DNA of 64,000 nucleotides, from the NCBI RefSeq assembly GCF_003479405.1, contig NZ_QUHB01000002.1:310001-374000 (forward strand). Direction: 5' to 3'. Origin of the DNA: Eubacterium sp. AF16-48. GTDB taxonomy: Bacteria; Bacillota; Clostridia; Lachnospirales; Lachnospiraceae. How positions within the stretch are numbered: the stretch's first letter is position 1; every line of letters starts with the position of its first letter. Position numbers and translations under genes: made by a program. Positions 1 through 8,900 of the stretch are shown piece after piece. The notes beneath the pieces were generated by a model. That model made no database searches and had not been told where the DNA came from. It saw only the letters and a list, made by a program, of their open reading frames with translations.

Positions 1-2071
1 AGCCATAGGCATGGCAAAAAAGGAGAAAGAAGTTGCGGCGCTGTCTGCGGTAATTGCGTTTTTTATTATGCATGCATCAATTAGTGCTCTTATATCTATA
101 AATGGTGGAATTGAAAATATGCTTCAGGGGGCAGTGGCTGATGTATGCGGAATTACATCACTGCAAATGGGTGTTTTCGGTGGAATTGTTGTTGGTCTGG
201 GAGTGGCGGCACTTCACAACAGGTTTTATCGAATTGAACTTCCTCAGGTTTTATCGTTTTTCGGAGGAACGAGATTTGTACCTATTATAAGTGCACTTGT
301 TTACACTTTGGTGGGAATATTGATGTATTTTATCTGGCCACCGATCCAAATAGGAATAAACTCAGTAGGAAATGTTGTACTTAATTCAGGATACATCGGA
401 ACATGGGTTTACGGATTTATGGAAAGATTGTTAATTCCCTTTGGACTGCATCATGTATTTTATATTCCTTTCTGGCAGACTGCTGTTGGGGGAACAATGG
501 AAGTTGGAGGGCGTATTGTTGAAGGTGCCCAAAACATTTTCTTTGCACAGTTGGCAGATTCAGGAGTAACTCATTTTGCAGTTTCGGCTACAAGATTTAT
601 GTCAGGAAAATTTCCACTTATGATTTTCGGACTTCCCGGGGCAGCTCTTGCCATGTATCGCACGGCACAGCCCGGAAAAAGAAAACTTGTATATGGACTT
701 TTACTTTCAGCAGCACTGACGTCAATGGTTACAGGTATCACTGAGCCTTTAGAGTTCACATTTTTATTTGTAGCGCCTCTTTTGTATGGAATACATTGCG
801 TTTTTGCCGGCTTAGCTTACGCATTAATGCATTTCTTTAATGTTGGAGTAGGAATGACTTTTTCAGGGGGACTTATTGACCTTTTCCTTTTTGGTATTTT
901 ACAGGGAAATGCCAAAACAAACTGGATATGGGTTGTTATTGTAGGAGTGTTTTATTTCATAATTTATTATTTCTTATTTAGTTTCCTTATTAAAAAACTT
1001 AATTTAAGAACTCCCGGAAGATTTGATGATGACGAGGTTAAATTATATAAACGAAGTGATGTGGATGCGAAAAAGAAAGGCAGCTCAGGAACTGATTTGG
1101 GAGATACAGCAGTAAGTGAATCCGATGGTGTAGCAGGAAGTAAATCAGGCAGCTCAGCAGGAAGTGACGAGGGAGATGGCTCTAAAGAAGCAATCGCTAA
1201 TGAATTGTCTATTGCCATTTGCAAAGGCTTAGGTGGAAAAGACAATATTTCAGATGTGGATTGCTGTGCTACAAGGTTAAGGTGTACGGTTTTTAATGCC
1301 GATTTGGTAAATGATTCAGTTCTGAGAATGACAGGTGCATCAGGGGTTGTTCACAAAGGCAATGGGGTGCAAATAATATACGGGCCAAAAGTCACGGTAA
1401 TAAAATCTGATTTTGAGGAATTTTTAGAAAGTGACTTAGCAGATACCATAGGAAAAGAAACGGAGGCTTTAAGGGAGAACCATAAGGATAGTATCAGAGA
1501 AAATAATGAGAATGATACCATAGAGAGGAATAAGAATGGTACCATGGAAAGTAATGAGAATAATGGGAATGGTATTACGAGGAAAGAAACAAGTATTACA
1601 TCCGGAGGGAAAAAGATTCTTGTTTTAAGTCCAATTACCGGATTTGCGGATAAAATTGAAAATGTGCCTGATGAGGCTTTTGCTTCAAAAATGATGGGGG
1701 ATGGTGCTGCGGTGACACCAAGGGCACCGATAGTCAAGGCACCGGTAGATGGAGAAGTGACATTTGTCTTTGATTCTAAGCATGCCATAGGAATAAAGGA
1801 TTCAAATGGATTAAATTATATTATTCATGTGGGAATTGATACAGTAAAGTTAGGAGGAAAAGGATTCGATGTGTTTGTAAGAGCCGGAGACAAAGTAAAA
1901 TATGGAGACACTCTTATGAAACTTGATTTGGAATATTTGAAGAAAAATGCTCCATCCATTGTATCACCGGTTTTGTGCACTGATATGAATAACAGGATGA
2001 CTATAAAACTTCTAAAAGAAGGTGCAGTACAGGCAGGAGAAGAATTGTTTGAAATTGAAATTTCGGAATAG
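1..2071 (+). CDS. PTS sugar permease EIICBA, glucose/maltose type (5' partial)
   Basis: Phosphotransferase permease that imports a sugar and phosphorylates it at the inner membrane. The reading frame is already open at base 2 (A-I-G before the Met at 11), and the protein begins inside a typical EIIC, so the true start lies left of the window. Counting from the Met at 11: EIIC membrane domain about 1-345; Ser/Gly/Asp-rich linker about 350-392; EIIB about 393-475 with phospho-cysteine C419 in the C-A-T-R-L-R motif; Asn/Glu-rich repeat linker about 480-530; EIIA of the Crr type about 533-686 with H591 and H606, the 15-residue spacing of the two active-site histidines in E. coli EIIA-Glc. All three domains look intact. 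The glucose/maltose/GlcNAc superfamily is clear; the exact sugar is not. The gene converges on the MATE gene. Confidence 0.93.
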   Translation, partial: AIGMAKKEKEVAALSAVIAFFIMHASISALISINGGIENMLQGAVADVCGITSLQMGVFGGIVVGLGVAALHNRFYRIELPQVLSFFGGTRFVPIISALVYTLVGILMYFIWPPIQIGINSVGNVVLNSGYIGTWVYGFMERLLIPFGLHHVFYIPFWQTAVGGTMEVGGRIVEGAQNIFFAQLADSGVTHFAVSATRFMSGKFPLMIFGLPGAALAMYRTAQPGKRKLVYGLLLSAALTSMVTGITEPLEFTFLFVAPLLYGIHCVFAGLAYALMHFFNVGVGMTFSGGLIDLFLFGILQGNAKTNWIWVVIVGVFYFIIYYFLFSFLIKKLNLRTPGRFDDDEVKLYKRSDVDAKKKGSSGTDLGDTAVSESDGVAGSKSGSSAGSDEGDGSKEAIANELSIAICKGLGGKDNISDVDCCATRLRCTVFNADLVNDSVLRMTGASGVVHKGNGVQIIYGPKVTVIKSDFEEFLESDLADTIGKETEALRENHKDSIRENNENDTIERNKNGTMESNENNGNGITRKETSITSGGKKILVLSPITGFADKIENVPDEAFASKMMGDGAAVTPRAPIVKAPVDGEVTFVFDSKHAIGIKDSNGLNYIIHVGIDTVKLGGKGFDVFVRAGDKVKYGDTLMKLDLEYLKKNAPSIVSPVLCTDMNNRMTIKLLKEGAVQAGEELFEIEISE
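1477..1590 (+). repeat. Imperfect tandem repeat coding the EIIB-EIIA linker
   Basis: Three to four degenerate copies of a roughly 24-27 base unit (core GAATGRTACCATRGARAG) encode a hydrophilic linker of the pattern N-x-[D/G]-[S/T]-[I/M]-[R/E]. The copies differ by small indels that keep the frame. This looks like slippage-expanded linker between two folded PTS domains. Confidence 0.6.
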
Positions 2072-2086
2072 CTGTGGAGATAGGCA

Positions 2087-2123
2087 GGGCAGGTGAAATT
2101 ACAAAAATGAAATTTCACCGCCC
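2087..2123. terminator. Candidate bidirectional hairpin between convergent genes
   Basis: GGGC-A-GGTGAAATT (2087-2100) pairs with AATTTCACC-GCCC (2111-2123) across a 10-base loop, with one bulged A. It lies between the PTS stop and the stop of the minus-strand MATE gene. There is no good T-run on either side, so termination is inferred mainly from position. Confidence 0.4.
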
Positions 2124-2130
2124 CGGTTTC

Positions 2131-3534
2131 CTACTCCACAATTATATTTAGCCAATCGCCTTTTTTCACAAGAATAAATCCCACAACAGATTTAATGGCA
2201 TCAAGCATACTTATAATAAAGAACATCCACACAATCGGCAGATTAGTGAAATGTGCCAGTAGCATTGCCACAGGTACATTTACCGCCCATATAAAACCAC
2301 TGTCAAAAATAAAAGTCATAACCGTTTTGCCACCACTTCTAAGAGTAAAGTACGCCGCATTGGTAAAGGCGTTAAATGGTGTGGCAAGAACATATACCAA
2401 AATAAATCTTGTGGCAAGATAACGTATTTCTCCGGTTGTGTTATATATACGTGGGAACAAAGGTGCTGCAATAAGCAACAGGGCAGATACTCCAAGAGAA
2501 ATCATTAAAGAAAAAGTGATCATCTTCGTATCCGTTTCCTTAGCCTCTTTTAGCTTGCCGGCACCAATTAACTGACCAATAACAATAGAAATGGCAATGC
2601 CCATTGTTAAGAAAAATGTATTAACTACATTATTAAGAGTGTTGGAAATATTAAGCCCGGCTATGGCCGAAAGTCCTCTGGTAGAAAGTGCCTGTGTCTG
2701 CATTGTTATTCCGGCGGCCCAAAGCAATTCGTTAAATAATAAGGGAGTACCGCGTAAAAGAATCTTTTTTACAAGAGAGGAAGGCACATGCAAATTGCTA
2801 TAAACACCTTTAATAAACCTATATTTATCACTGTGTCTGTAGGTATAAATTATAAGATATCCACATTCAACAAATCTTGACATAACTGTTGCAATGGCAG
2901 CACCTATGACTCCCAGTTTTGGAAAACCAAGTAAACCGAATATTAAAAGAGCATTGAAAACAAAGTCAACAATAACGGCTAAAAGTCCTGCTATCATAGG
3001 AACCATGGTTTGACCGGCTTCCTTAAGGGTTGTGCTATAGCAATTTGCCACTACAAAAGGAATAATACTAAAAAGCATGATGTATAGATAATCCCTGGCA
3101 TATTTAAATGTAGCATGGATATTTCCGGAAGCCCCACCTTCATGCAGGAACATATTAATTAAAGGTTCGTGGAGAATAATTAAAACACACATGCTTATGG
3201 CAATAATAAATATTCCTATAATTAATTTCATTCTAAATACATTTCTGGCACCATTATGATTATTCTGACCGAAATATTGGGCAGAAAAAATTCCCGCTCC
3301 GGACATTCCACCAAAAACTGCCAGATTAAACACAAAAAATAACTGGTTAATAATGGCAACACCGGTCATCTGGTCTGTTCCGATTTTTCCTACCATTACA
3401 TTATCAAGCATAGCAACAAAGTTAGTAAGAAGATTTTGAATAACAATAGGCAGTGCAATAGCCATAATCATTTTGTAAAAAGCTTTGTCGCCAAAATATT
3501 TTGTTCTAAAAGTCTGTTTTCCTTCCGCAACCAT
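2131..3534 (-). CDS. MATE family multidrug/metabolite exporter
   Basis: Membrane antiporter of the MATE family (467 aa, usual length about 450), which expels cationic drugs or metabolites using a Na+ or H+ gradient. The protein is hydrophobic throughout with two similar halves. The N-terminal half holds the typical stretch A-L-P-I-V-I-Q-N followed by V-A-M-L-D-N-V-M-V-G-K-I-G. The start is ATG at 3534 with GAGG eight bases upstream on the minus strand. It is a single gene, convergent with the PTS gene and divergent from hrcA. Substrate cannot be predicted. Confidence 0.92.
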   Translation of the reverse strand: MVAEGKQTFRTKYFGDKAFYKMIMAIALPIVIQNLLTNFVAMLDNVMVGKIGTDQMTGVAIINQLFFVFNLAVFGGMSGAGIFSAQYFGQNNHNGARNVFRMKLIIGIFIIAISMCVLIILHEPLINMFLHEGGASGNIHATFKYARDYLYIMLFSIIPFVVANCYSTTLKEAGQTMVPMIAGLLAVIVDFVFNALLIFGLLGFPKLGVIGAAIATVMSRFVECGYLIIYTYRHSDKYRFIKGVYSNLHVPSSLVKKILLRGTPLLFNELLWAAGITMQTQALSTRGLSAIAGLNISNTLNNVVNTFFLTMGIAISIVIGQLIGAGKLKEAKETDTKMITFSLMISLGVSALLLIAAPLFPRIYNTTGEIRYLATRFILVYVLATPFNAFTNAAYFTLRSGGKTVMTFIFDSGFIWAVNVPVAMLLAHFTNLPIVWMFFIISMLDAIKSVVGFILVKKGDWLNIIVE

Positions 3535-3786
3535 TAAAATAACCTCATCTCATTAAATAATTTAAATAAAAACAGCAATAAATAACTGTATAAAATAATC
3601 ACAATAATTAATTGCAATAGGTAGTAGAATAACACATGATTCCACTACAATCAATATAAAAATATAAATTAATTTTATAGTTTTAAGATATATTGGTAAT
3701 GTGCATTATTATAATAGAAGAAAAACTTAAAATAGTGGCGTTAAAAATGTTTACAATTTATTAACAAATCTTTTTTAATAAAATTG

Positions 3787-3815
3787 TTGACAAAGTACTT
3801 TGATAGTGATATTTT
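3787..3815 (+). promoter_or_regulatory. sigma-A promoter of the hrcA operon
   Basis: A perfect -35 TTGACA (3787-3792) is followed after 17 bases by TATTTT (3810-3815). Transcription should start near 3822, which puts the CIRCE operator in the first 40 bases of the transcript. The remaining 3535-3786 is AT-rich; I see no gene or clear signal there. Confidence 0.75.
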
Positions 3816-3831
3816 AGTGTCAGATGAAATA

Positions 3832-3858
3832 TTAGCACTCGAAACTAATGAGTGCTAA
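3832..3858 (+). promoter_or_regulatory. CIRCE operator (HrcA binding site)
   Basis: TTAGCACTC, nine bases, GAGTGCTAA: an exact match to the CIRCE consensus inverted repeat. HrcA binds this to repress heat-shock operons. It lies between the predicted start of transcription and hrcA, so hrcA-grpE-dnaK-dnaJ should be autoregulated. Confidence 0.97.
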
Positions 3859-3881
3859 TAAATCAAAGAAAGGAGATGCTT

Positions 3882-4925
3882 ATGGAACTTAGTGATAGAA
3901 AAGAAAAGATTTTAGATGCTATCATCAGAAGCTACTTAGAAACAGGCGAGCCGGTAGGTTCCAGAACCATTTCCAAGAACACTGATTTGAATTTAAGTTC
4001 AGCTACCATTAGAAATGAAATGTCTGACTTAGAAGAGATGGGATACATTATCCAGCCCCATACATCGGCAGGACGTATTCCTACAGATAAGGGTTACAGA
4101 TTTTATGTGGACAATATCTTAAAGGATAAGATGTCTGAGTTAGATGAAAGAGAAAAGAAGGTAACTGAAAAAGAAGATTTGTTAATTGAGAAGGTTGATA
4201 AGGTTGAGACATTACTTCAAAATATGGCAAAGGTATTAGCAAATAATACCAATTATGCCACCATGGTATCCGCACCGAAGTCTCAGGAGAATAAAATCAA
4301 GTTTGTTCAATTATCAGTAATTGATGAAAATCAGTTGTTATGCACTGTTGTTTCTGACAAGAATCACGTAGTTAACAGAATTATAAAGACTACACAGCAG
4401 ATTAGTCAGGAAATGATAGTGAGATTGAATGTGGCACTTAACACTGTTTTGGCAGGTTTGTCATTAGAGGAAATCAACTTAGGAGTTATTTCCACATTAA
4501 CATCTCAGGCAGGAGAACTTGAGGGATTGGTTAATGAAGTGTTAAAGACCATTACGGAAGCTATTGCTACAGAGGCACAGATGAAGATTTACACATCAGG
4601 TGCCACTAATATTTTTAAATATCCTGAGCTTAGTGATAAGGAAAGAGCCAGCCAGTTACTTACAACATTAGAAGAAAAGTCACAGCTGACAGAACTTATT
4701 AATGAAAGTGATGAGGAAACAGGCATTCAGGTATATATAGGTAGTGAGAGCCCGGTTAAGTCCATGAAGGATTGTAGCGTTGTCACGGCAACATACGAGC
4801 TTGAAGATGGATTTAAAGGAACTATCGGTATTATAGGACCGAAGCGAATGGACTACGAAAAGGTTGTTGAAACTTTAAGAACTGTTAAAGAACAGTTAAG
4901 TGAGACTTTTAAAGATGATAATTAG
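3882..4925 (+). CDS. hrcA: Heat-inducible transcription repressor HrcA
   Basis: Repressor of class I heat-shock genes that binds CIRCE and is kept active by GroEL. The 347-aa protein has the N-terminal winged helix (S-R-T-I-S-K through S-S-A-T-I-R-N-E-M-S-D-L-E-E-M-G-Y) and the usual H-T-S-A-G-R-I-P-T-D-K-G-Y-R segment, then the GAF-like dimerisation region. I chose ATG 3882: AGGAG ends six bases upstream and M-E-L-S-D-R-K is the usual HrcA beginning. A longer GTG frame from 3852 would start inside the CIRCE element. First gene of hrcA-grpE-dnaK-dnaJ. Confidence 0.96.
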   Translation: MELSDRKEKILDAIIRSYLETGEPVGSRTISKNTDLNLSSATIRNEMSDLEEMGYIIQPHTSAGRIPTDKGYRFYVDNILKDKMSELDEREKKVTEKEDLLIEKVDKVETLLQNMAKVLANNTNYATMVSAPKSQENKIKFVQLSVIDENQLLCTVVSDKNHVVNRIIKTTQQISQEMIVRLNVALNTVLAGLSLEEINLGVISTLTSQAGELEGLVNEVLKTITEAIATEAQMKIYTSGATNIFKYPELSDKERASQLLTTLEEKSQLTELINESDEETGIQVYIGSESPVKSMKDCSVVTATYELEDGFKGTIGIIGPKRMDYEKVVETLRTVKEQLSETFKDDN

Positions 4926-4955
4926 TATAAAGTTTTAAGAAAGGATGATTATCCG

Positions 4956-5597
4956 ATGCAAAAGGAAAATAAAGATTTAGATGAGAACCTTGAAAAAGAT
5001 GTGGCAAATGAAGAAACTACAGAGAAAGTAAAGGAAGAATCTAAAAAAGAAGAAAAGTCACAGGATGCAAAATCACAGGATGTGGCAGAGGAAAAACAGG
5101 AGGCATCAGACAAGAATGAAAATCCTGATAAGAAAAAAAAGCGTGGCTTAAAGAAGAAGGACAAAAAAGACCAGCAGATAGAGGAACTTAATGATAAGTA
5201 CCAGAGATTATTTGCAGAGTTCCAAAACTTCAGAAGCCGAAGCGAAAAGGAAAAGGCAGCAATGTTTGAAACAGGTGCCAAATCTATTATAGAGAAGATA
5301 CTTCCTATAGTAGACAACTTTGAAAGAGGAGTTGCAGCACTTAGTGAAGAAGATTTAGAGTCACCTGTAGGACAGGGAATGAATCTTATTTATAAACAAT
5401 TACTTTCAACTCTTGATGAAATGGGAGTTACAGCTATTGAAGCCGAAGGAAAGGAATTTGACTCTGACCTTCACAATGCAGTAATGCATGAGGAAAACGA
5501 TGAACTTGGTGAAAACATTGTTTCTCAGGAACTGCAGAAAGGCTATAAATATAGAGATACTGTTATTAGACACAGTATGGTAAAAGTTGCAAATTAA
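4956..5597 (+). CDS. grpE: Nucleotide exchange factor GrpE
   Basis: GrpE releases ADP from DnaK. The 213-aa protein has a long, very charged N-terminal coiled-coil region (Lys/Glu rich, residues 1-75), then the conserved head with K-Y-Q-R-L-F-A-E-F-Q-N-F-R-S-R and a C-terminal beta domain ending in Y-K-Y-R-D-T-V-I-R-H-S-M-V-K-V. An AAAGGATG ribosome site precedes the ATG. Spaced 30 bases after hrcA and 34 before dnaK, so cotranscribed under CIRCE control. Confidence 0.96.
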   Translation: MQKENKDLDENLEKDVANEETTEKVKEESKKEEKSQDAKSQDVAEEKQEASDKNENPDKKKKRGLKKKDKKDQQIEELNDKYQRLFAEFQNFRSRSEKEKAAMFETGAKSIIEKILPIVDNFERGVAALSEEDLESPVGQGMNLIYKQLLSTLDEMGVTAIEAEGKEFDSDLHNAVMHEENDELGENIVSQELQKGYKYRDTVIRHSMVKVAN

Positions 5598-5631
5598 CTA
5601 AAGTTTTATGTTATTTTAGGAGGAAAATAAA

Positions 5632-7494
5632 ATGGGAAAGATTATTGGTATTGATTTAGGAACAACAAACTCATGTGTAGCTGTTATGGAAGGTGGAGAA
5701 CCTACAGTTATAACAAATGCAGATGGAGCAAGAACAACTCCTTCAGTAGTTGCTTTTAAAAAAGATGGTGAAAGATTAGTTGGTGAGCAGGCTAAACGTC
5801 AGGCAGTAACTAATGCAGAAGGTACAGTATCATCAATTAAGAGACATATGGGTACAGATTATAAAGTTACTATTAACGACAAGTCTTATACACCACAGGC
5901 TATTTCAGCTATGATTCTTCAGAAGTTGAAAGCTGATGCAGAAAGCTATCTTGGTGAAAAAGTTACAGAAGCAGTTATAACTGTTCCGGCATATTTCAAT
6001 GATGCTCAGAGACAGGCTACAAAGGATGCAGGTAAGATTGCAGGTCTTGATGTTAAGAGAATTATCAACGAGCCTACAGCAGCAGCTTTGGCTTATGGTC
6101 TTGATAATGAAAAAGAACAAAAGATTATGGTATACGATTTAGGTGGTGGAACATTTGATGTATCTGTTATCGAAATCGGTGATGGCGTTATCGAAGTTTT
6201 AGCAACAAACGGTGATAATAAGCTTGGTGGTGATGACTTTGATAAGAAGGTTATGGATTATATGGTAGCTGACTTTAAGTCAAAAACAGGTATTGACCTT
6301 TCAAATGATAAGATGGCTATGGAAAGAATTAAAGCTGAAGCAGAAGATGCTAAGAAGAAACTTTCATCATCTACACAGGTTGAAATTAACATCCCATTCA
6401 TTACAGCTAATGAGCAGGGACCACAGCATCTTAACATGACTCTTACAAAGGCTAAGTTTGATGAACTTACAAGAGACTTAGTTGAGAGAACAGCTATTCC
6501 TGTACAGAATGCGTTAAAGGATGCAGGAATTACAGCTTCAGAGCTTAGCAAAGTATTATTAGTTGGTGGTTCTACAAGAATCCCGGCTGTTCAGGATAAG
6601 GTTAAACAGTTAACAGGTCACGAGCCATCAAAGAAGATGAATCCTGATGAATGTGTAGCTATTGGTGCCTCAATTCAGGGTGGTAAATTAGCAGGTGACG
6701 CAGGTGCCGGTGATATTCTTCTTCTTGATGTTACTCCACTTTCATTATCAATTGAAACAATGGGGGGTGTTGCTACAAGACTTATTGAGAGAAATACAAC
6801 TATTCCTACAAAGAAGAGCCAGATTTTCTCAACAGCAGCAGATAACCAGACAGCAGTTGATATTAACGTAGTACAGGGTGAGAGACAGTTCGCAAGAGAT
6901 AACAAGTCCCTTGGACAGTTCAGACTTGATGGAATTCCTCCAGCAAGAAGAGGTGTTCCACAGATTGAGGTTACATTTGATATTGATGCAAACGGTATTG
7001 TTAATGTATCAGCTAAAGACCTTGGAACAGGCAAGGAACAGCACATTACAATTACAGCCGGATCAAATATGTCAGATGAAGATATTGATAAGGCAGTTAA
7101 GGAAGCAGCTGAATATGAAGCAGCTGATAAGAAACGTAAGGAAGCAATTGATGCAAAGAATGACGCTGAAGCTATCATTACTCAGACAGAACAGGCAATG
7201 AGCGAAGCCGGTGATAAGTTAGCAGAAGGTGATAAGCAGGCAGTTCAGGCTGACATCGATGCATTAAAGGCCACAGTTTCTGCAATTGGTGCTAATGAAC
7301 CTACAGAGGCTCAGGTTGAGGAATTAAAGGCTGGAAAAGAGAAATTAATGAACTCAGCACAGCAGTTATTCCAGAAGATGTACGAACAGGCACAGGGTGC
7401 TGCAGGAGCACAGGGTGCAGGTCCTGACATGAATGCAGGTGGAGCCGCACCACATGATGACGATGTGGTTGATGGAGACTTCACAGAAGTATAA
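5632..7494 (+). CDS. dnaK: Molecular chaperone DnaK (Hsp70)
   Basis: ATP-dependent Hsp70 chaperone, 620 aa, full length. The actin-like ATPase domain shows phosphate-1 G-I-D-L-G-T-T-N-S (residues 6-14), phosphate-2 D-L-G-G-G-T-F-D and the V-G-G-S-T-R-I-P adenosine region, followed by the linker D-V-T-P-L-S-L-S and the substrate-binding domain. The Gly/Ala-rich tail ends in an acidic D-D-D-V-V-D-G-D-F motif. AGGAGG at 5618-5623 precedes the ATG. Third gene of the CIRCE operon. Confidence 0.98.
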   Translation: MGKIIGIDLGTTNSCVAVMEGGEPTVITNADGARTTPSVVAFKKDGERLVGEQAKRQAVTNAEGTVSSIKRHMGTDYKVTINDKSYTPQAISAMILQKLKADAESYLGEKVTEAVITVPAYFNDAQRQATKDAGKIAGLDVKRIINEPTAAALAYGLDNEKEQKIMVYDLGGGTFDVSVIEIGDGVIEVLATNGDNKLGGDDFDKKVMDYMVADFKSKTGIDLSNDKMAMERIKAEAEDAKKKLSSSTQVEINIPFITANEQGPQHLNMTLTKAKFDELTRDLVERTAIPVQNALKDAGITASELSKVLLVGGSTRIPAVQDKVKQLTGHEPSKKMNPDECVAIGASIQGGKLAGDAGAGDILLLDVTPLSLSIETMGGVATRLIERNTTIPTKKSQIFSTAADNQTAVDINVVQGERQFARDNKSLGQFRLDGIPPARRGVPQIEVTFDIDANGIVNVSAKDLGTGKEQHITITAGSNMSDEDIDKAVKEAAEYEAADKKRKEAIDAKNDAEAIITQTEQAMSEAGDKLAEGDKQAVQADIDALKATVSAIGANEPTEAQVEELKAGKEKLMNSAQQLFQKMYEQAQGAAGAQGAGPDMNAGGAAPHDDDVVDGDFTEV

Positions 7495-7536
7495 ATTAAA
7501 AATATAATGGGGTGATGCCCCTTATTACCGGAGAAT

Positions 7537-7563
7537 CCCGCCCGTTTCAAACGGACGGGTTTT
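7537..7563 (+). terminator. Hairpin plus short T-run between dnaK and dnaJ
   Basis: CCCGCCCGTTT (7537-7547) pairs with AAACGGACGGG (7549-7559) with one C-A mismatch, followed by TTTT. It resembles an intrinsic terminator with a short T-run inside the operon and could lower dnaJ expression relative to dnaK, or mark a processing site. Confidence 0.6.
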
Positions 7564-7611
7564 CCCACGAAATAAGATACGCTATTTTTTAACGATGGAA
7601 GGTATATTATT

Positions 7612-8772
7612 ATGGCAGATAAGAGAGATTATTATGAGGTGTTAGGCGTTGACAAGAACGCTGATGCAGCCACAATAAAAAAAGCATATAGAACTCTGGC
7701 AAAAAAGTATCACCCTGATGCAAATCCGGGAAATGAAGAGGCAGCTGCAAAGTTCAAGGAAGCATCAGAAGCATATGCGGTGTTATCTGATGATGAAAAG
7801 AGAAAGCAGTACGACCAGTTTGGTCATGCGGCTTTTGATGGCAGTGGCGGAGCAGGTGGCTTTGACTTTAACAATATGGATTTCGGTGATATTTTCGGTG
7901 GATTCGGTGATATCTTTGGTGATATTTTCGGAGGTGGAAGCCGTGGACGTTCAAGAAGCAATAACGGTCCAATGCGTGGAGCCGATGTGAGATGTGGTAT
8001 CCGAATTACTTTTGAAGAGGCTGTATTTGGATGCAAGAAGGAAGTTACAATTAATTACAAGGAAATATGTAAAACCTGTAACGGAACAGGTGCAAAGCCT
8101 GGAACTTCTCCTGAAAAGTGTCCTAAATGTAATGGTCAGGGTCAGTATGTTTCACGTCAGCAGACTATGTTTGGTATGATGCAAAGTACTCAGGTATGTC
8201 CTGATTGTCGCGGAACAGGTAAAATTATCAAGGAAAAATGTCCTGATTGCTATGGCAATGGATATAAACAGACGAAGAAGAAAGTTACTATTGATATTCC
8301 TGCAGGTATTGATGATATGCAGAGAATCCGTAAAACAGGTGAAGGGGAACCGGGTACAAACGGTGGTCCAAGAGGTGATTTGTTAGTTGATGTTCGTGTA
8401 TCTCCAAGTGCAAACTTTGAGCGTGATGGTATGAATTTGTATAACAATACCCGTATATCATATGCACAGGCAGCATTAGGTGGAGATATTCGTGTCAAAA
8501 CCATAGATGGTGATGTTAAATTTAACATTAAGCCGGGTACACAAACAGGAACACGTATCAGACTTAAGGGAAAGGGCGTTTGCAATGTACACAATCAGAA
8601 TACAAAGGGAGACCAGTATTCAACTCTTGTGGTAGACGTTCCTACTCACTTAAATTCAGAACAAAAAGAGCTTCTTAAGAAATTTGATGAAATCTCAGGC
8701 AATACACTTCATGAGTTTGACGATGCAAAACCGGGAGGAACTGAGAAGAAGAGAAAGAAGAAATTCTTTTAA
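7612..8772 (+). CDS. dnaJ: Chaperone DnaJ (Hsp40)
   Basis: Co-chaperone that stimulates the DnaK ATPase and delivers clients. The 386-aa protein has the J domain with the essential H-P-D, a Gly/Phe-rich region (about 80-115), four zinc-binding CxxCxGxG repeats ([32 protein letters not shown]) and the two C-terminal beta domains. A GGAAGG ribosome site precedes the ATG. Last gene of the heat-shock cluster; a candidate attenuator hairpin separates it from dnaK. Confidence 0.97.
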   Translation: MADKRDYYEVLGVDKNADAATIKKAYRTLAKKYHPDANPGNEEAAAKFKEASEAYAVLSDDEKRKQYDQFGHAAFDGSGGAGGFDFNNMDFGDIFGGFGDIFGDIFGGGSRGRSRSNNGPMRGADVRCGIRITFEEAVFGCKKEVTINYKEICKTCNGTGAKPGTSPEKCPKCNGQGQYVSRQQTMFGMMQSTQVCPDCRGTGKIIKEKCPDCYGNGYKQTKKKVTIDIPAGIDDMQRIRKTGEGEPGTNGGPRGDLLVDVRVSPSANFERDGMNLYNNTRISYAQAALGGDIRVKTIDGDVKFNIKPGTQTGTRIRLKGKGVCNVHNQNTKGDQYSTLVVDVPTHLNSEQKELLKKFDEISGNTLHEFDDAKPGGTEKKRKKKFF

Positions 8773-8816
8773 AAATAGAGAAATTCAGATTTGCTGAAAA
8801 TTAAATCTGAAAGAAT

Positions 8817-8864
8817 AAAGGCAGTTAGAATGAACAATTTGCTTAAACTAACTGCCTTTGTTTT
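8817..8864 (+). terminator. Intrinsic terminator of the heat-shock operon
   Basis: A perfect 12-bp stem (AAAGGCAGTTAG, 8817-8828, with CTAACTGCCTTT, 8848-8859) followed by GTTTT. It lies between dnaJ and the convergent citrate synthase gene; AAA in the left arm also allows some termination from the other strand. Confidence 0.88.
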
Positions 8865-8900
8865 ATTTAAAAATGTATATTATTTAAAGTCATATTTTGT

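Noticed and set aside
1351..1788. Long minus-strand frame inside the PTS gene
   Set aside because: Antisense of the linker and EIIA coding sequence; no ribosome site and low-complexity Ser/Leu translation.
6675..7178. 167-codon minus-strand frame in dnaK
   Set aside because: Codon-mirror frame of a highly conserved gene, without ribosome site or recognisable protein.
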